Assembly (NCBI GenBank): GCA_002005505.1
Contig: KV908620.1
Coordinates: 160,282-180,281, forward strand
From: Botryococcus braunii
Taxonomy: Eukaryota; Chlorophyta; Trebouxiophyceae
Length of the DNA: 20,000 nucleotides
Direction of reading: 5' to 3'
The notes beneath the pieces are model-generated. The model was not told the DNA's origin. It saw only the letters and a list, made by a program, of their open reading frames with translations, and ran no database searches. How positions within the stretch are numbered: position 1 is the stretch's first letter; the number at the start of each line of letters is the position of its first letter. Below are positions 1 through 10,815 of this stretch, one piece after another. The position numbers were made by a program, and so were the translations under genes.

Positions 1-154
1 CAACATGTATCTTGACTTGTGAAAAATTGGCAAAACATGGTGAGGGCATGGCTGCCGGCTATACGATCAAATATTATTGGAATGATGATCACCCAAGAGT
101 TAATACTTTCAAGACTGTACATGTTATCGTGGTTTAACAAATTGACGCCTCATG

Positions 155-278
<124 letters not shown>

Positions 279-284
279 GGTATA

Positions 285-1960
<1,676 letters not shown>

Positions 1961-2128
1961 AACAGGCCATGACAGTCAACATTGGCATACAATGCAGGCT
2001 GTCGTAGCGGTTGAGTATGCTTATACAGCCCAGTCCACTTCTGCAACAGGCCATGACAGTCAACATTGGCATACAATGCAGGCTGTCGTAGCGGTTGAGT
2101 ATGCTTATACAGCCCAGTCCACTTCTGC
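1961..2128. repeat. Perfect tandem duplication, 2 x 84 bp
   Basis: Bases 1961-2044 and 2045-2128 are identical over 84 positions, starting aacaggccatgacagtcaac. The aligned part of unit B (about 10138-10220) holds a single diverged copy, so the duplication arose in unit A after the units separated, and recently, because no differences have accumulated. Confidence 0.95.
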
Positions 2129-2599
2129 AAATGGCCCACCCTTTAAATGCTATATAGTACATTATGTAATCACCCTTTGATAATAAGCAATGTGTATGTG
2201 TATGTGTAGCCCCAATATCAGATTGCGAGTGCTCAACAGTGGAGATCCTCCGAAGGAGTCCCAAGACCTAGTACTCAATACGCGCAACTATGTGAGCAGG
2301 TACAAGTATATGTGGCCAACCAAATGAGTTGAGGCATGCCGACATGGTATTGCATGAATATTGTGTTTGCAGTGTTGTCTGGGGCTAAAAGGAAAACCAA
2401 TACTTGTTATAGATAGATCATAGGATTATTAAAATATCATGTTCTTACTGTCGCCGGGGTCGGCTGTAAAAGGGAACATGTGCATATATGGTGGATGTAC
2501 GGCATCGGAAGAGACCCTATGCGCCCAACTGTGCTTACCCAACGTTGAATGGGGAAGCTTGCACTTTGATACCGCAGATCTCAAACCACAGTGCTCTTG

Positions 2600-3359
2600 C
2601 TAGCTATAGGCGCACCATGTCAGATTGATTTGAACTCTTGCAAAATGTCTGTGGAGTCCCATGCGCAGCGCAGACAATCCACGGTAGACTTGCTCCGTTT
2701 TCAAAAGCTCTAGCGTTTGGACTCTCAACCCGGCAACAACGCATAGACCGGGGATTTGCAGGTCTCCGCCTTGCCAGCGCGCCACCGCGAATCTTTCGGT
2801 AGCCAGTAGCAACAGCCCCATACAACTTACCACGTCGTCAGCGCCATAATCAGCGCCATAATCATCTCCCAAAAAAGCACAATGCAAACCAAAGTATACT
2901 GGGATGTATTCTAACCGCATACCAACATAATCATCAGTTTTGATAATATTTAGACTGCGGACCTCAGTTTGTGCATGTACGACATCCGTCCAGCTCTTAT
3001 ACATAAAAAGGCGTTAACGCCATTCCTCGTCTTCGCAGTCATGGTGACGACCTCTCGCATCACAATATCCTGCGCGTCATCGACCTGGGGAGCTGGCTGG
3101 GCAGGGTTTTCGGCTCCATCACCATTGAATCCCACATGAGGGCGAAACAGAAAATCCAACATGGTAAAAACGAAGATACTAGAAAATAAGTGAATTCTTC
3201 TTGCAACACTGGTCAACCACAGATAATCTTCATCACGCCGTGTCGAGTAGACTTCATAGAACAGTTTACAAGTAGGAGCCAGCCTGGCGAGCTCGGGGAG
3301 CGTCAAATGGGCAAGGACAAGTCTTTGAAGTTCTTTTGGGATATACAACCGTCTCGACC
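2600..3359 (-). CDS. F-box-like protein, exon 2 (copy A, one frameshift)
   Basis: This is the second and last exon of a two-exon gene. The acceptor is cgcgcag followed by GG, and the phase (one base before, two after) matches the donor of exon 1 in both paralogues. The exon begins L-Y-I-P-K-E-L-Q-R-L-V and continues L-A-R-L-A-P-T-C-K-L-F-Y, which resembles an F-box (IP-x-EL...L..L..L..V.K.W/F); F-box proteins usually recruit substrates to SCF ubiquitin ligases through Skp1. A linker with P-H-V-G-F-N-G-D follows, then a conserved tail (G-L-S-A-L-R-M, ending L-T-W-C-A-Y-S before a TAG stop) that I do not recognise. The frame shifts by one at a run of five T (sense) at 3005-3009; a sixth T would rejoin the frames as seen in copy B. 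It may be an assembly error or a real break. F-box assignment is by motif only. Confidence 0.65.
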
Positions 3360-3380
3360 CTGCGCGCGCGGTTGATTAAA

Positions 3381-3406
3381 ACTTCAGTCTCACAAAAGAC
3401 TGAAGT
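3381..3406. repeat. Hairpin in the F-box gene intron (copy A)
   Basis: Perfect 10-bp arms acttcagtct and agactgaagt flank a 6-base loop, close to the proposed 3' splice site. Copy B lacks it. Confidence 0.8.
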
Positions 3407-3763
3407 CCTTATTTCTGATTCACGAACAAAATGGATGTTCCCAACAGGTTGTCTGCGACATACAAATGCTACTGCCAAAGATGCTGATGCAGCCATGGCT
3501 GACACTTCAGACAAGGGGTAGTCGTTTTGAGCAAGGTTCTAGAAGAAGGCACAGGGTTTGTGGTAAATATTTCAATACGTTTTTTCTACACGTGCTGTTC
3601 AAATGAAATTAGAAGGTTAATTAAATAGTTATAAATGCTCGAGTTCGACACACTCATTCAGCTTTCATTTGACGTGCGGTTGTCAAACAACTAATTAATA
3701 CATAGTTTATGAGGTTTAATTGTATTGATCTAGTGTGTAACGAAGAGCGCGCATCGATCTTAC

Positions 3764-3866
3764 CATTTTGGGAGTAGTAGTTGGTTCCTTTAGAAAAGTA
3801 AGTCACTGGGACGAAGTACGACATCGGAGCATAGTACCCGCTTGCGTAGTATTTGCTTGGAGCCAT
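3764..3866 (-). CDS. F-box-like protein, tyrosine-rich exon 1 (copy A)
   Basis: A first exon of 34 codons plus one base, from an ATG to a strong GTAAGA donor. The peptide starts M-A-P-S-K-Y-Y and holds eight tyrosines, many beside aromatic or small residues, ending N-Y-Y-S-Q-N. Copy B keeps the same length (minus one base), the same donor and much of the same peptide (Y-F-S-x-G-T-N-Y-Y-S-Q), which argues for a real exon. Splicing to the exon at 3359 removes about 404 bp and keeps the frame. An in-frame ATG 39 bp upstream is an alternative start, but it is not conserved in copy B. The function of the Tyr-rich leader is unknown. Confidence 0.55.
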
Positions 3867-4841
3867 ATTTATTGCCTGCATGGTAACAGACGTCAGAATA
3901 CCCAAATGTATTAGAGAAGAAGGTTTGCACTACCTTAGCCGGTTTTCGTCATCGTCGGTTGATTACTGTGCTCGAAAGTCCCTATAAAGGCCACACCAAT
4001 AGCATAGATGACTACTCTGATCCCATAAAATTCGAATCTCGATAAGTCTCGGGAATTTCCGAGACTTGGCCCCTCTCCTTCAGAACTGTTCTCAATATTT
4101 TGTGAACGTTGGCTAAAGCCAGGCCAATTCTATGGAGACAACGACAAGACGTTTCAGGTATAATCCTCGTTTAAACTTGCTTTGACAGCACTTTCAAGGA
4201 AAATTTTGGTTCAAAGTTTCATTGCCAACACTTTTATGAAAATTATTGGCTCAAACTGTCTCTGAAAACACTTCCAGGGAAGTTACACGGCTACATATCG
4301 GAGGCTCGGGGTCAAATGTCGGCACGGATAACTAAGACGACATCGAATTTGTTTCCTGGCAAAACAGCACCTTATATATCGCTTTGTTTACCTACTTGTC
4401 GTCGTTCAATCCTTGGCCAACACCGTGGACACCTTCGTTGACCGACGGGCCGCGAAGTTTAAGCTGTATACCGCCTATGTGGAAACTTTCCAGAAGTGCT
4501 GAATACCAAGGGGCTTGAAACCTACGACGTTGGCAAATTGAAAAGGTCTTTTATCTTTCAGCTCACAGGTTTGTGGCTGACTGCTTCCATTGTTTTACAG
4601 TTGGCGTGCTCCTGTTCAGTGCGTACGACTAGACCTGTATCGACTGCCAGACGTACAATGGGCGTCTTGACGTCGTGTGGGCGACGCGAATCGCTGCCAG
4701 AGCCGGATACACCGGTACCGTTGATCAACCGTCATGACGGAGTGGCTTTACGCACACTGAAATCGATACGGATCTGGTCCTACGTATACGGTTAACCGTT
4801 TGGACACAATATTACCAGACCAGAGTCTGGTCACCAGGCTC
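3867..4841. other. Upstream flank of F-box copy A, with degenerate ~40-bp repeats
   Basis: This lies 5' of the minus-strand F-box gene and is alignable to 12360-13310. It contains a small hairpin (aagtctcgg and ccgagactt, 4046-4069) and about four degenerate copies (4139-4283) of a ~40-bp unit built on ctttgacaacactttcaggg. It also contains an inverted pair (about 4628 gactagacctgtatcga with about 4760 tcgatacggatctggtc) that is conserved in unit B. No gene is firmly supported. Confidence 0.5.
4837..4841. repeat. Target site duplication, left copy (GGCTC)
   Basis: GGCTC stands directly before the left LTR and again at 5317-5321 directly after the right LTR. The aligned uninterrupted site in unit B reads GACTC once (13306-13310). 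Confidence 0.92.
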
Positions 4842-4992
4842 TGTGGCGCTCAGCGGAATTCGAACCCGGGACTGTCGCCCGGCGTGGGATTGTGATCTCT
4901 ACCCAAAAGAGCAACCACGTGTTCGGAGTACGGAGAGGGGAATTCTCTCGGATATTAACCGATCGAGCCGGGGACGCATTCCGCGCGTTACA
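4842..4992 (-). repeat. TRIM LTR (3' LTR in element sense)
   Basis: 151 bp, identical to the other LTR. In element sense it starts TGTAACGCGCGG and ends GAGCGCCACA. It carries the tRNA-like Pol III boxes described separately. Confidence 0.93.
4855..4914 (-). promoter_or_regulatory. tRNA-like A and B boxes inside the TRIM LTR
   Basis: On the minus strand, TTGCTCTTTTGGGTAGAG (4897-4914) resembles a tRNA D-arm/A box (TAGCTCAGTTGGTAGAG type). GGTTCGAATTCC (4855-4866) is close to the B-box consensus GGTTCGANTCC. The segment then runs to a CCA (4846-4844). The T arm can nearly fold, but no 5' acceptor strand pairs with the 3' end and no clear anticodon stem is seen, so this is tRNA-like and not a tRNA gene. 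The same boxes recur in the other LTR at 5179-5238. It may supply an internal Pol III promoter; this is inference. Confidence 0.6.
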
Positions 4993-5005
4993 TCTCCCCC
5001 CCCTT
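4993..5005 (-). other. Polypurine tract of the TRIM
   Basis: Sense aaggggggggaga lies directly before the 3' LTR, the expected place for plus-strand priming. Confidence 0.8.
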
Positions 5006-5139
5006 AAGAGGAAACCCCCCGCTTAGGAGTTGGGCACCTCGGATTAGGTAGGCTCTGTGTCGACTCTGCGATCCACAGGAGCTCGGCTCTTCTGGCCTCT
5101 ACCCGATTGGGAGAAAGAGACGCCCCACCCGATCGGGAG

Positions 5140-5163
5140 GAGAGAAACCACTCGCCGATACCA
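5140..5163 (-). other. Primer binding site of the TRIM
   Basis: The sense begins TGGTATCGGCGAG, then GGTTTC and TCC, two bases inside the 5' LTR. It matches the pattern complementary to the 3' end of initiator tRNA-Met (TGGTATC at the start, GGTTTC at offset 14). The middle mismatches may reflect a different or host-specific tRNA. Confidence 0.65.
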
Positions 5164-5165
5164 AA

Positions 5166-5316
5166 TGTGGCGCTCAGCGGAATTCGAACCCGGGACTGTC
5201 GCCCGGCGTGGGATTGTGATCTCTACCCAAAAGAGCAACCACGTGTTCGGAGTACGGAGAGGGGAATTCTCTCGGATATTAACCGATCGAGCCGGGGACG
5301 CATTCCGCGCGTTACA
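5166..5316 (-). repeat. TRIM LTR (5' LTR in element sense)
   Basis: 151 bp, identical to the LTR at 4842. It is followed on the plus strand by the right-hand GGCTC target duplication, after which homology to unit B continues at tctgctaccgtgactatcgt. Confidence 0.93.
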
Positions 5317-5659
5317 GGCTCTGCTACCGTGACTATCGTCTCCAGTTGCCAAAATCGGGAACATGTCCCAAAATCGGGGACATGTGATTTCAAATGTTTC
5401 TGTACAGAAACTTTAGAAATAAACCCGACCTGAGCTACCCGAAATGTAGCTATACACATTTTCTAACACTTAATAACTGCTTTCCCTTCACCTTCCCCCC
5501 GCCGTCTCCTTACAATAATGTGGAATTGGAGGGAGAAGGCATAGACATAGACAGCCTTAGCCCTGAATTTATCTTCACCTTCCCCATTCATCGTGGCTTT
5601 CCGAGGGTTAGTAACTGAAATGTGTAGGAGAGCCATAAGAAAACAGGCAAAGGATTCGC

Positions 5660-5950
<291 letters not shown>

Positions 5951-5999
5951 CTGCGCACGCGGACAATCACACCCATTTGCGCTCATGAGCCCCACCCAT

Positions 6000-6000
<1 letters not shown>

Positions 6001-6084
<84 letters not shown>

Positions 6085-6088
6085 GATC

Positions 6089-6176
<88 letters not shown>

Positions 6177-6253
6177 CACACGCACACACACACACACACA
6201 CACACACGCGCGCGCGCGCACACGCACGCACACACACAGACATGTGTACACAC

Positions 6254-6289
<36 letters not shown>
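6001..6289. repeat. (GT)n-TTTTGATCAAAA-(AC)n palindromic microsatellite
   Basis: About 39 GT units, then ttttgatcaaaa (6081-6092), then a long (CA)n. The sequence is a perfect inverted repeat centred between 6086 and 6087 out to at least 6013 and 6160. Beyond that the CA side continues with breaks and a (CG)n patch (about 6207-6219). Confidence 0.97.
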
Positions 6290-6291
<2 letters not shown>

Positions 6292-6515
6292 GTAGCCGCG
6301 TGTTAGCGAATCTGTTGAGTTCTGAACAGTATTATTGAATGCCTTGTGCTTCAAGTGATCTTCATGTATACACTATTAGGATATGGGTCCATTGAGAACA
6401 TAAGGTACGTTGAGACACGGTAGATTGGGGACTTTTTCGAACATAAGGTACAATCTTATCGAGATCACACGTTTGTCGGGAGAACTCTTAAGGCTGCCCC
6501 ACCGGAGTAAGTACC

Positions 6516-6650
6516 AACTGGTTGTGAACGATGCTGGCCATTACCAGATGCTAGTCTTGTCCGACAGTTGTATGTGAGGCTCAGCAGACAGTCGCACGGA
6601 CTGCAGCTGGAGTAACTTCGTCTATTGACGACCTGTCTGCTTTGTCCAGG
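6516..6650. repeat. 135-bp direct repeat, first copy
   Basis: Pairs with 6842-6976 at a constant offset of 326 bp with five mismatches and no gaps (about 96% identity). It begins aactggttgtgaa and ends tttgtccagg. The pair resembles short LTRs in size and spacing, but I see no flanking target duplication, PBS or PPT. Confidence 0.9.
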
Positions 6651-6841
6651 TGCGGTGCAGCAGTGTGTTGTATCATTGTTGCTATTGTGAGAGTGAACAA
6701 GCTTAGTGTACCCTGTAGTCACTCAAACAGACAAGGGACAGTGACTTCAGGGAGTATAGGCATGTACTTAAACGTAGCCGTCTAGAGCCTTATCTAATAA
6801 TTGCTTGATCGGTGCTTGTGTACTAGACAATGACGTAACGG

Positions 6842-6976
6842 AACTGGTTGTGAAAGATGCTGGGCATTACAAGATGCTAGTCTTGTCCGACATTTGTATG
6901 TGAGGCTCAGCAGACAGTCGCACGGACTGCAGCTGGAGTAACTTCGACTATTGACGACCTGTCTGCTTTGTCCAGG
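6842..6976. repeat. 135-bp direct repeat, second copy
   Basis: Second copy of the repeat starting at 6516. The 191 bp between the copies has no recognisable coding content. Confidence 0.9.
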
Positions 6977-7395
6977 GGAAGCCGATTGCCCATAACCTTT
7001 TACAGAAATCGAGTTCCACGAATTCGAGATAGCTTCTATTTCGGTCTTCCTCTCCCGACGCTATACCTAATTCTCGGTTTCGATGGAATTTCGATTTAAT
7101 TTCTTTACAATTTAGTTTGATATGATTTCGTTATCAGTCCTGCGGGGACAACAATTGTTTCTCTTTCGTCTGAGTATCGATTGCAATTCGCTGCGGATTC
7201 CGATTGTGAGATACGCACCCTCACTCAACAAAGCATCGTTTTGCACCCCCCGTATATTATAGTTGCTATTAGTTACCAGACAAATGTATAGGGCTGTGCA
7301 GAAATATGCAAGTCTGCACCGCTTTCTGGGGTCGCAGCTTCTTATAACCATGATCGCTAATGCTACAGGATTCAGTCAGAAATACTTCTCTGTTA

Positions 7396-7398
7396 CAC

Positions 7399-7452
<54 letters not shown>

Positions 7453-7471
7453 ACACACACACACACACACT

Positions 7472-7504
<33 letters not shown>

Positions 7505-7541
7505 ACACACAAACACGGTTGGTAGAAACATGCATGCGTGC

Positions 7542-7611
<70 letters not shown>

Positions 7612-7713
7612 TTGTTTGTGTACACGTGTGTGTGTGTGTGTGGTTGTAAGTGTGTATGTTTATATGTGTGTGTGTGTGTACACACACACATGTGTGCGTG
7701 TGTGTGTGTGTGT

Positions 7714-7759
<46 letters not shown>

Positions 7760-7850
7760 GTGTGTGTATGTGTATGTGTGTGTGTGTGTGTGTGTGACTG
7801 TCTATGTATGTTTGAGTATGTGTGTGGGGGGGTGTTTGTGTGTGTGCTTT
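7396..7850. repeat. (CA)n then (TG)n compound microsatellite
   Basis: A CA array to about 7515, a short unique spacer (ggttggtagaaacatgcatg), then an interrupted TG array to about 7850. This CA-to-TG layout is an imperfect inverted repeat of several hundred bases. The long H-T-H-T and C-V-C-V frames across it are artefacts of the repeat. Confidence 0.95.
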
Positions 7851-8080
7851 GCTTACTTGGCCGCTTCTAGAACTGTTCTTTAAAGAGAGAGAACTCAAGT
7901 TTGGGCCCGGAGAACTCTCCATCTGGCTGGAAGAAGCCTCCCCTGGGCTCAAGCTCCCCCCGCTATCATGAATGAGAGGAGACTTGTACCTAACTCGTGT
8001 CGACATGTGGAAGTATGCATGAAGACACTGCATGCAGGAATCAGACACCTTTTTTAAAGTTCTGGACAGTGAGGGCGTTT

Positions 8081-8349
8081 GAAAAGGGGGCTGTGGTAGG
8101 GCAGGAGGCCTGGACAACCTGTTCCACCACGCGGGCAACACGCCCCTGAGGAGGGGCTCCGGTCCCGCTGGGGACCCTGACATGCTGCCCAATGCTGTGG
8201 ATGTGGACTTTGCCCGATACTGTGCAGACCTTCGGCAGGAACTGTGGGACCCTCGAGGCCTGGCGTATATACGACTGTTACGTAATTACGTAACAGTCTG
8301 CATTTTGGCAAACGCTTCCACAATGAGCTTCAGCGAGAGCCCTATTTAA
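8081..8349 (+). CDS. Candidate exon or gene fragment, unrecognised
   Basis: An open frame of about 89 codons that is clearly richer in G+C than its surroundings. It has a protein-like composition (D-N-L-F-H-H-A-G-N-T-P-L-R-R, then V-D-F-A-R-Y-C-A-D-L-R-Q-E-L-W-D) and ends in TAA. It has no good start codon. A possible acceptor (gggcag, exon from 8105) and a possible donor (GTATAT at 8264) would make it an internal exon of about 159 bp. I do not recognise the family. It could also be a fragment of a transposon gene. The frame runs straight through the 26-bp palindrome at 8273, which suggests the true coding part ends before it. Confidence 0.3.
8273..8298. repeat. 26-bp perfect palindrome centred on TTACGTAATTACGTAA
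   Basis: Arms gactgttacgtaa and ttacgtaacagtc meet with no loop. It contains two TTACGTAA words, each a bZIP-type half-site pair. It stands at the junction between the GC-richer open frame and AT-rich DNA. Confidence 0.9.
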
Positions 8350-8867
8350 GCTCGATGGCCAGCTTGAAATATTTTTAAATATACTAATTAAGGCCTGATC
8401 ATGTTTCAGACTCGATCAAGGCTAACTCTGGCCAGCAGTGAACCTTGGCCAATATTGAACCATGGTTAATAAAACTGATTTTAACATGTATATTGACCAG
8501 TTATAAACAATTGCAAAACATGGCGAAGGCCTGGATTACGGATATAAGATCAAATATTTTTGAGATGGTGATCACTCAAGATTCAATACTGTCAAGCTTA
8601 CGGGTATACATCTTAGCATGTTTTAATTTTTTAAAGCTCAAGCACAAGCTTGCAAGCTTAAGCCTTAAGCTTAAGCCTGATTACACATACTTTACCAGCC
8701 ACGACATTGTGGTTTAATACATAGTCATAACATTGAAAACATATATGTCCTGGCTGATCGGTACTACAGATGTCAAGCTTAAAAGTGTTCAACATCGTGG
8801 CAGCAAGATGCGAAATACTCTTGAGACTGCGATCGCGAGCTCCCTTATACCTAAACCCGGAACAAAA

Positions 8868-9085
8868 AGACACCACCTACCAGCTCCTGAGTCGTTATTG
8901 ATAATTATGCTATCCCCGCCCGCAACTAAAAGTCACCATTGCCCGGCTACTGTGCCGTTATTTCATACTTATGCTAAAACACAGAACCGACCAGCTCCTG
9001 ATCCGTTATTGATACTCATGCGAAAACCCGTAAGTAAGAGTCACCACCAACCAACTCTTGAGCCATTATTGATAATTTTGGTTGA
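8868..9085. repeat. Degenerate ~57-66-bp tandem repeat, about 4 copies
   Basis: Four units, each with a core like agtcaccac, ccagctcctgagccgttattgata and tatgct. Unit A keeps about two units at 1130-1240. A plus-strand frame stays open through the array and gives a repeating H-H-x-P-A-P-x-x-L-L-I pattern, but without other evidence this is not called a gene. Confidence 0.7.
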
Positions 9086-9489
9086 AGGCAGCCCCCTATT
9101 TTAGAGAACGAGGTTGAACTGAAGGCAAAACGTTTGCGCGCAATAAACTTAACTGTTCAAATGTTGCATACAGGGCTACCTGCATAATAGATAAAGTACA
9201 TGGTCGTGATTCATTGACTAGTACTATGATGCAGCCAGCATCACCAACCATGGCCACGTATGGACATCGCAAGCTCTAGCGCTGGCCAGGCTGCAGCTTT
9301 ATAAATAAATCCACGAAGGTTAATTATTATTAATATATTGTGGTTTTGAAGCCATATGGTGGATTGTGCATGCATGGAAGCCATGCATGCACAAAAGCGC
9401 TAAGTGATGGACGTCCCCTTGGCACGTCAAACATTTCTAACAAAGGTTTGCTGTGGTTCTTGGTGGTCGCGTGTACGGAAATCTATGTC

Positions 9490-9905
9490 AGCCGATCCGC
9501 AAGTTCATACAATTTGGCTTGTTTTGCAAATATGAACTGGTCTCTGTCTAAATCTCTAGATATCCTAATGCAGAGTCCGGAGTGCATATATTTCCCCAAT
9601 CTGTCTCTTCGAAATTGTAAAGTTTCTGCTCTTTGGATCAAGAAACAAAAAACGGAATACTTTCATTATATAGTTTCAGCTTTCATAAGCGAGGTTTCAA
9701 AGTGCTTCAAATGGGTTCGAATCCAATTCCACCAACGGTGATGATGCAATACTAGTATTTAAATATTTGTGTTCTATATAGAATGCACGTCTGCACATAG
9801 GTAGGCATTTGTCGCAATTTTTTGGTTGAATCCGCCAGGCAATCTCCCTTCAGTACTGTACATTGCATTACACTTCTGACGAAGCGTATTCTAAGGGCTT
9901 CAGTA

Positions 9906-9951
<46 letters not shown>

Positions 9952-10815
9952 GGTTCATGTATATACGGTATATATATATATATATATATAGAATGTTACT
10001 GAAGCCCTTTAGTAAGACGGCGGCCTCCTGCTTACACAGAGAGCACCGGACTGAATTCCGAACCTTAGTGGTGAAGGAAACGGCTGTATGAAGAGCGCAG
10101 TTCACGGAACGGCCGTCGCCAAAAATTCTGCAAAACCCAACAAGGCATCCCAGTCATTTTTGGCATACAACGCCTGCTGTCGTAGCGAATGAACTCACTT
10201 ACATAGCCCAGTCCACTTATGCAAATGGCCCACTCTTGAAGTGCAATACTGTACCATATATAATCGTCCTTTGATAATTATCAATGCATATGTATGGCCA
10301 CCAACTTCGGATAACGAGTGCTCAACAACGGAGATCCTCCGTATTGGGTCCAAGGACCTAGTACCCAATAAGCACAACTATGTGCGCAGATACATTTATA
10401 TGTTGACAAGCACATGATTTGATGCATACACCGACATGGTCCCGCAGGGACATTGTATTTTCTGTGGCTGCACCTGTTCACGGATTAATGTATTGATCAA
10501 GTGGACATGTGTGGCCACTATTGCAATGCATTATGACCCGAGAAGTCGGAATTGCCGATGGAAAAACATGAGCATCAGATTATTGTTATAAATGGAAACC
10601 AATACTTGTTATAAATAGAACAGATAAGTATTACAAGATCGTATTCTTATTGTCGCCATGTGGCCGCATGGGGACGGCTGGAAAAGGGAAGATGTGCATA
10701 TGGTGGAGGTACGGAAGCGGAAGAGACGCCATGTAAGCGCCCAAATGTGCATATCCAACGTTGAATGGGAAAGCTTGCACTTTGACACCGCAAATCTCAA
10801 GCCAGAGTGCTCTTG
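9490..10815. other. Intergenic part of unit B (3' of F-box copy B)
   Basis: No supported gene. It includes the hairpin element at 9893-10009, a single copy of the sequence tandemly duplicated in unit A, and the presumed 3' flank of the F-box gene, alignable to 2130-2599. A lone ggttcgaatcc (about 9712) resembles a B box without a tRNA fold around it. Confidence 0.5.
9893..10009. mobile_element. Hairpin element with (TA)n core, probable MITE
   Basis: The 19-base arm aagggcttcagtaacattc (9893-9911) is repeated exactly in inverse at 9991-10009. Pairing continues into flanking (TA)n for at least 20 more bases. A small loop holds ccggttcatgtatatacgg. Unit A has no counterpart, so it looks like an insertion. 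The tatataccg/cggtatata words recur at 278-295 and 671 around the larger MITE-like element, hinting at a link between these elements and (TA)n growth. No clear target duplication is seen. Confidence 0.6.

Larger units (their letters stand above)
4842..5316 (-). mobile_element. TRIM: miniature LTR retrotransposon, complete
   Basis: The 475-bp element consists of two 151-bp direct repeats, identical at every position, around a 173-bp interior. The repeats begin TG and end CA, and a 5-bp duplication GGCTC flanks the whole. Orientation is minus. In that sense a primer binding site resembling the initiator tRNA-Met type (TGGTATC..., with GGTTTC further on) begins two bases after the first LTR (5163 downward). 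A polypurine tract, aaggggggggaga, stands directly before the second LTR (4993-5005). There is no coding capacity, so it depends on an autonomous relative elsewhere. Identical LTRs and the intact target duplication point to a recent insertion. Unit B shows the empty site. Confidence 0.93.
6290..7390. other. Unique spacer with one direct repeat pair
   Basis: I find no supported gene. Apart from the 135-bp repeat pair listed separately, gaacataaggtac occurs twice about 44 bp apart (near 6396 and 6439). The part at 7050-7200 is AT-rich with scattered tttcgat words. Confidence 0.5.

Noticed and set aside
4380..4500. Plus-strand frame with F-V-D-R-R-A-A-K-F and Y-V-E-T-F-Q-K-C before a stop
   Set aside because: It looks protein-like, but unit B has a stop and a small insertion in the aligned place and no start or splice model holds in both.
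5044..5433. Open frames across the TRIM on both strands
   Set aside because: They run through LTR, PBS and PPT without family signal; the element is non-coding.
8733..9104. Plus-strand frame with a repeating H-H-x-P-A-P pattern
   Set aside because: The pattern comes from the DNA tandem repeat, unit lengths are not all multiples of three, and unit A shows no matching frame.
9705..9730. ggttcgaatcc as part of a tRNA gene
   Set aside because: No acceptor, D or anticodon stem can be formed in the 70 bases upstream; a lone B-box-like word only.
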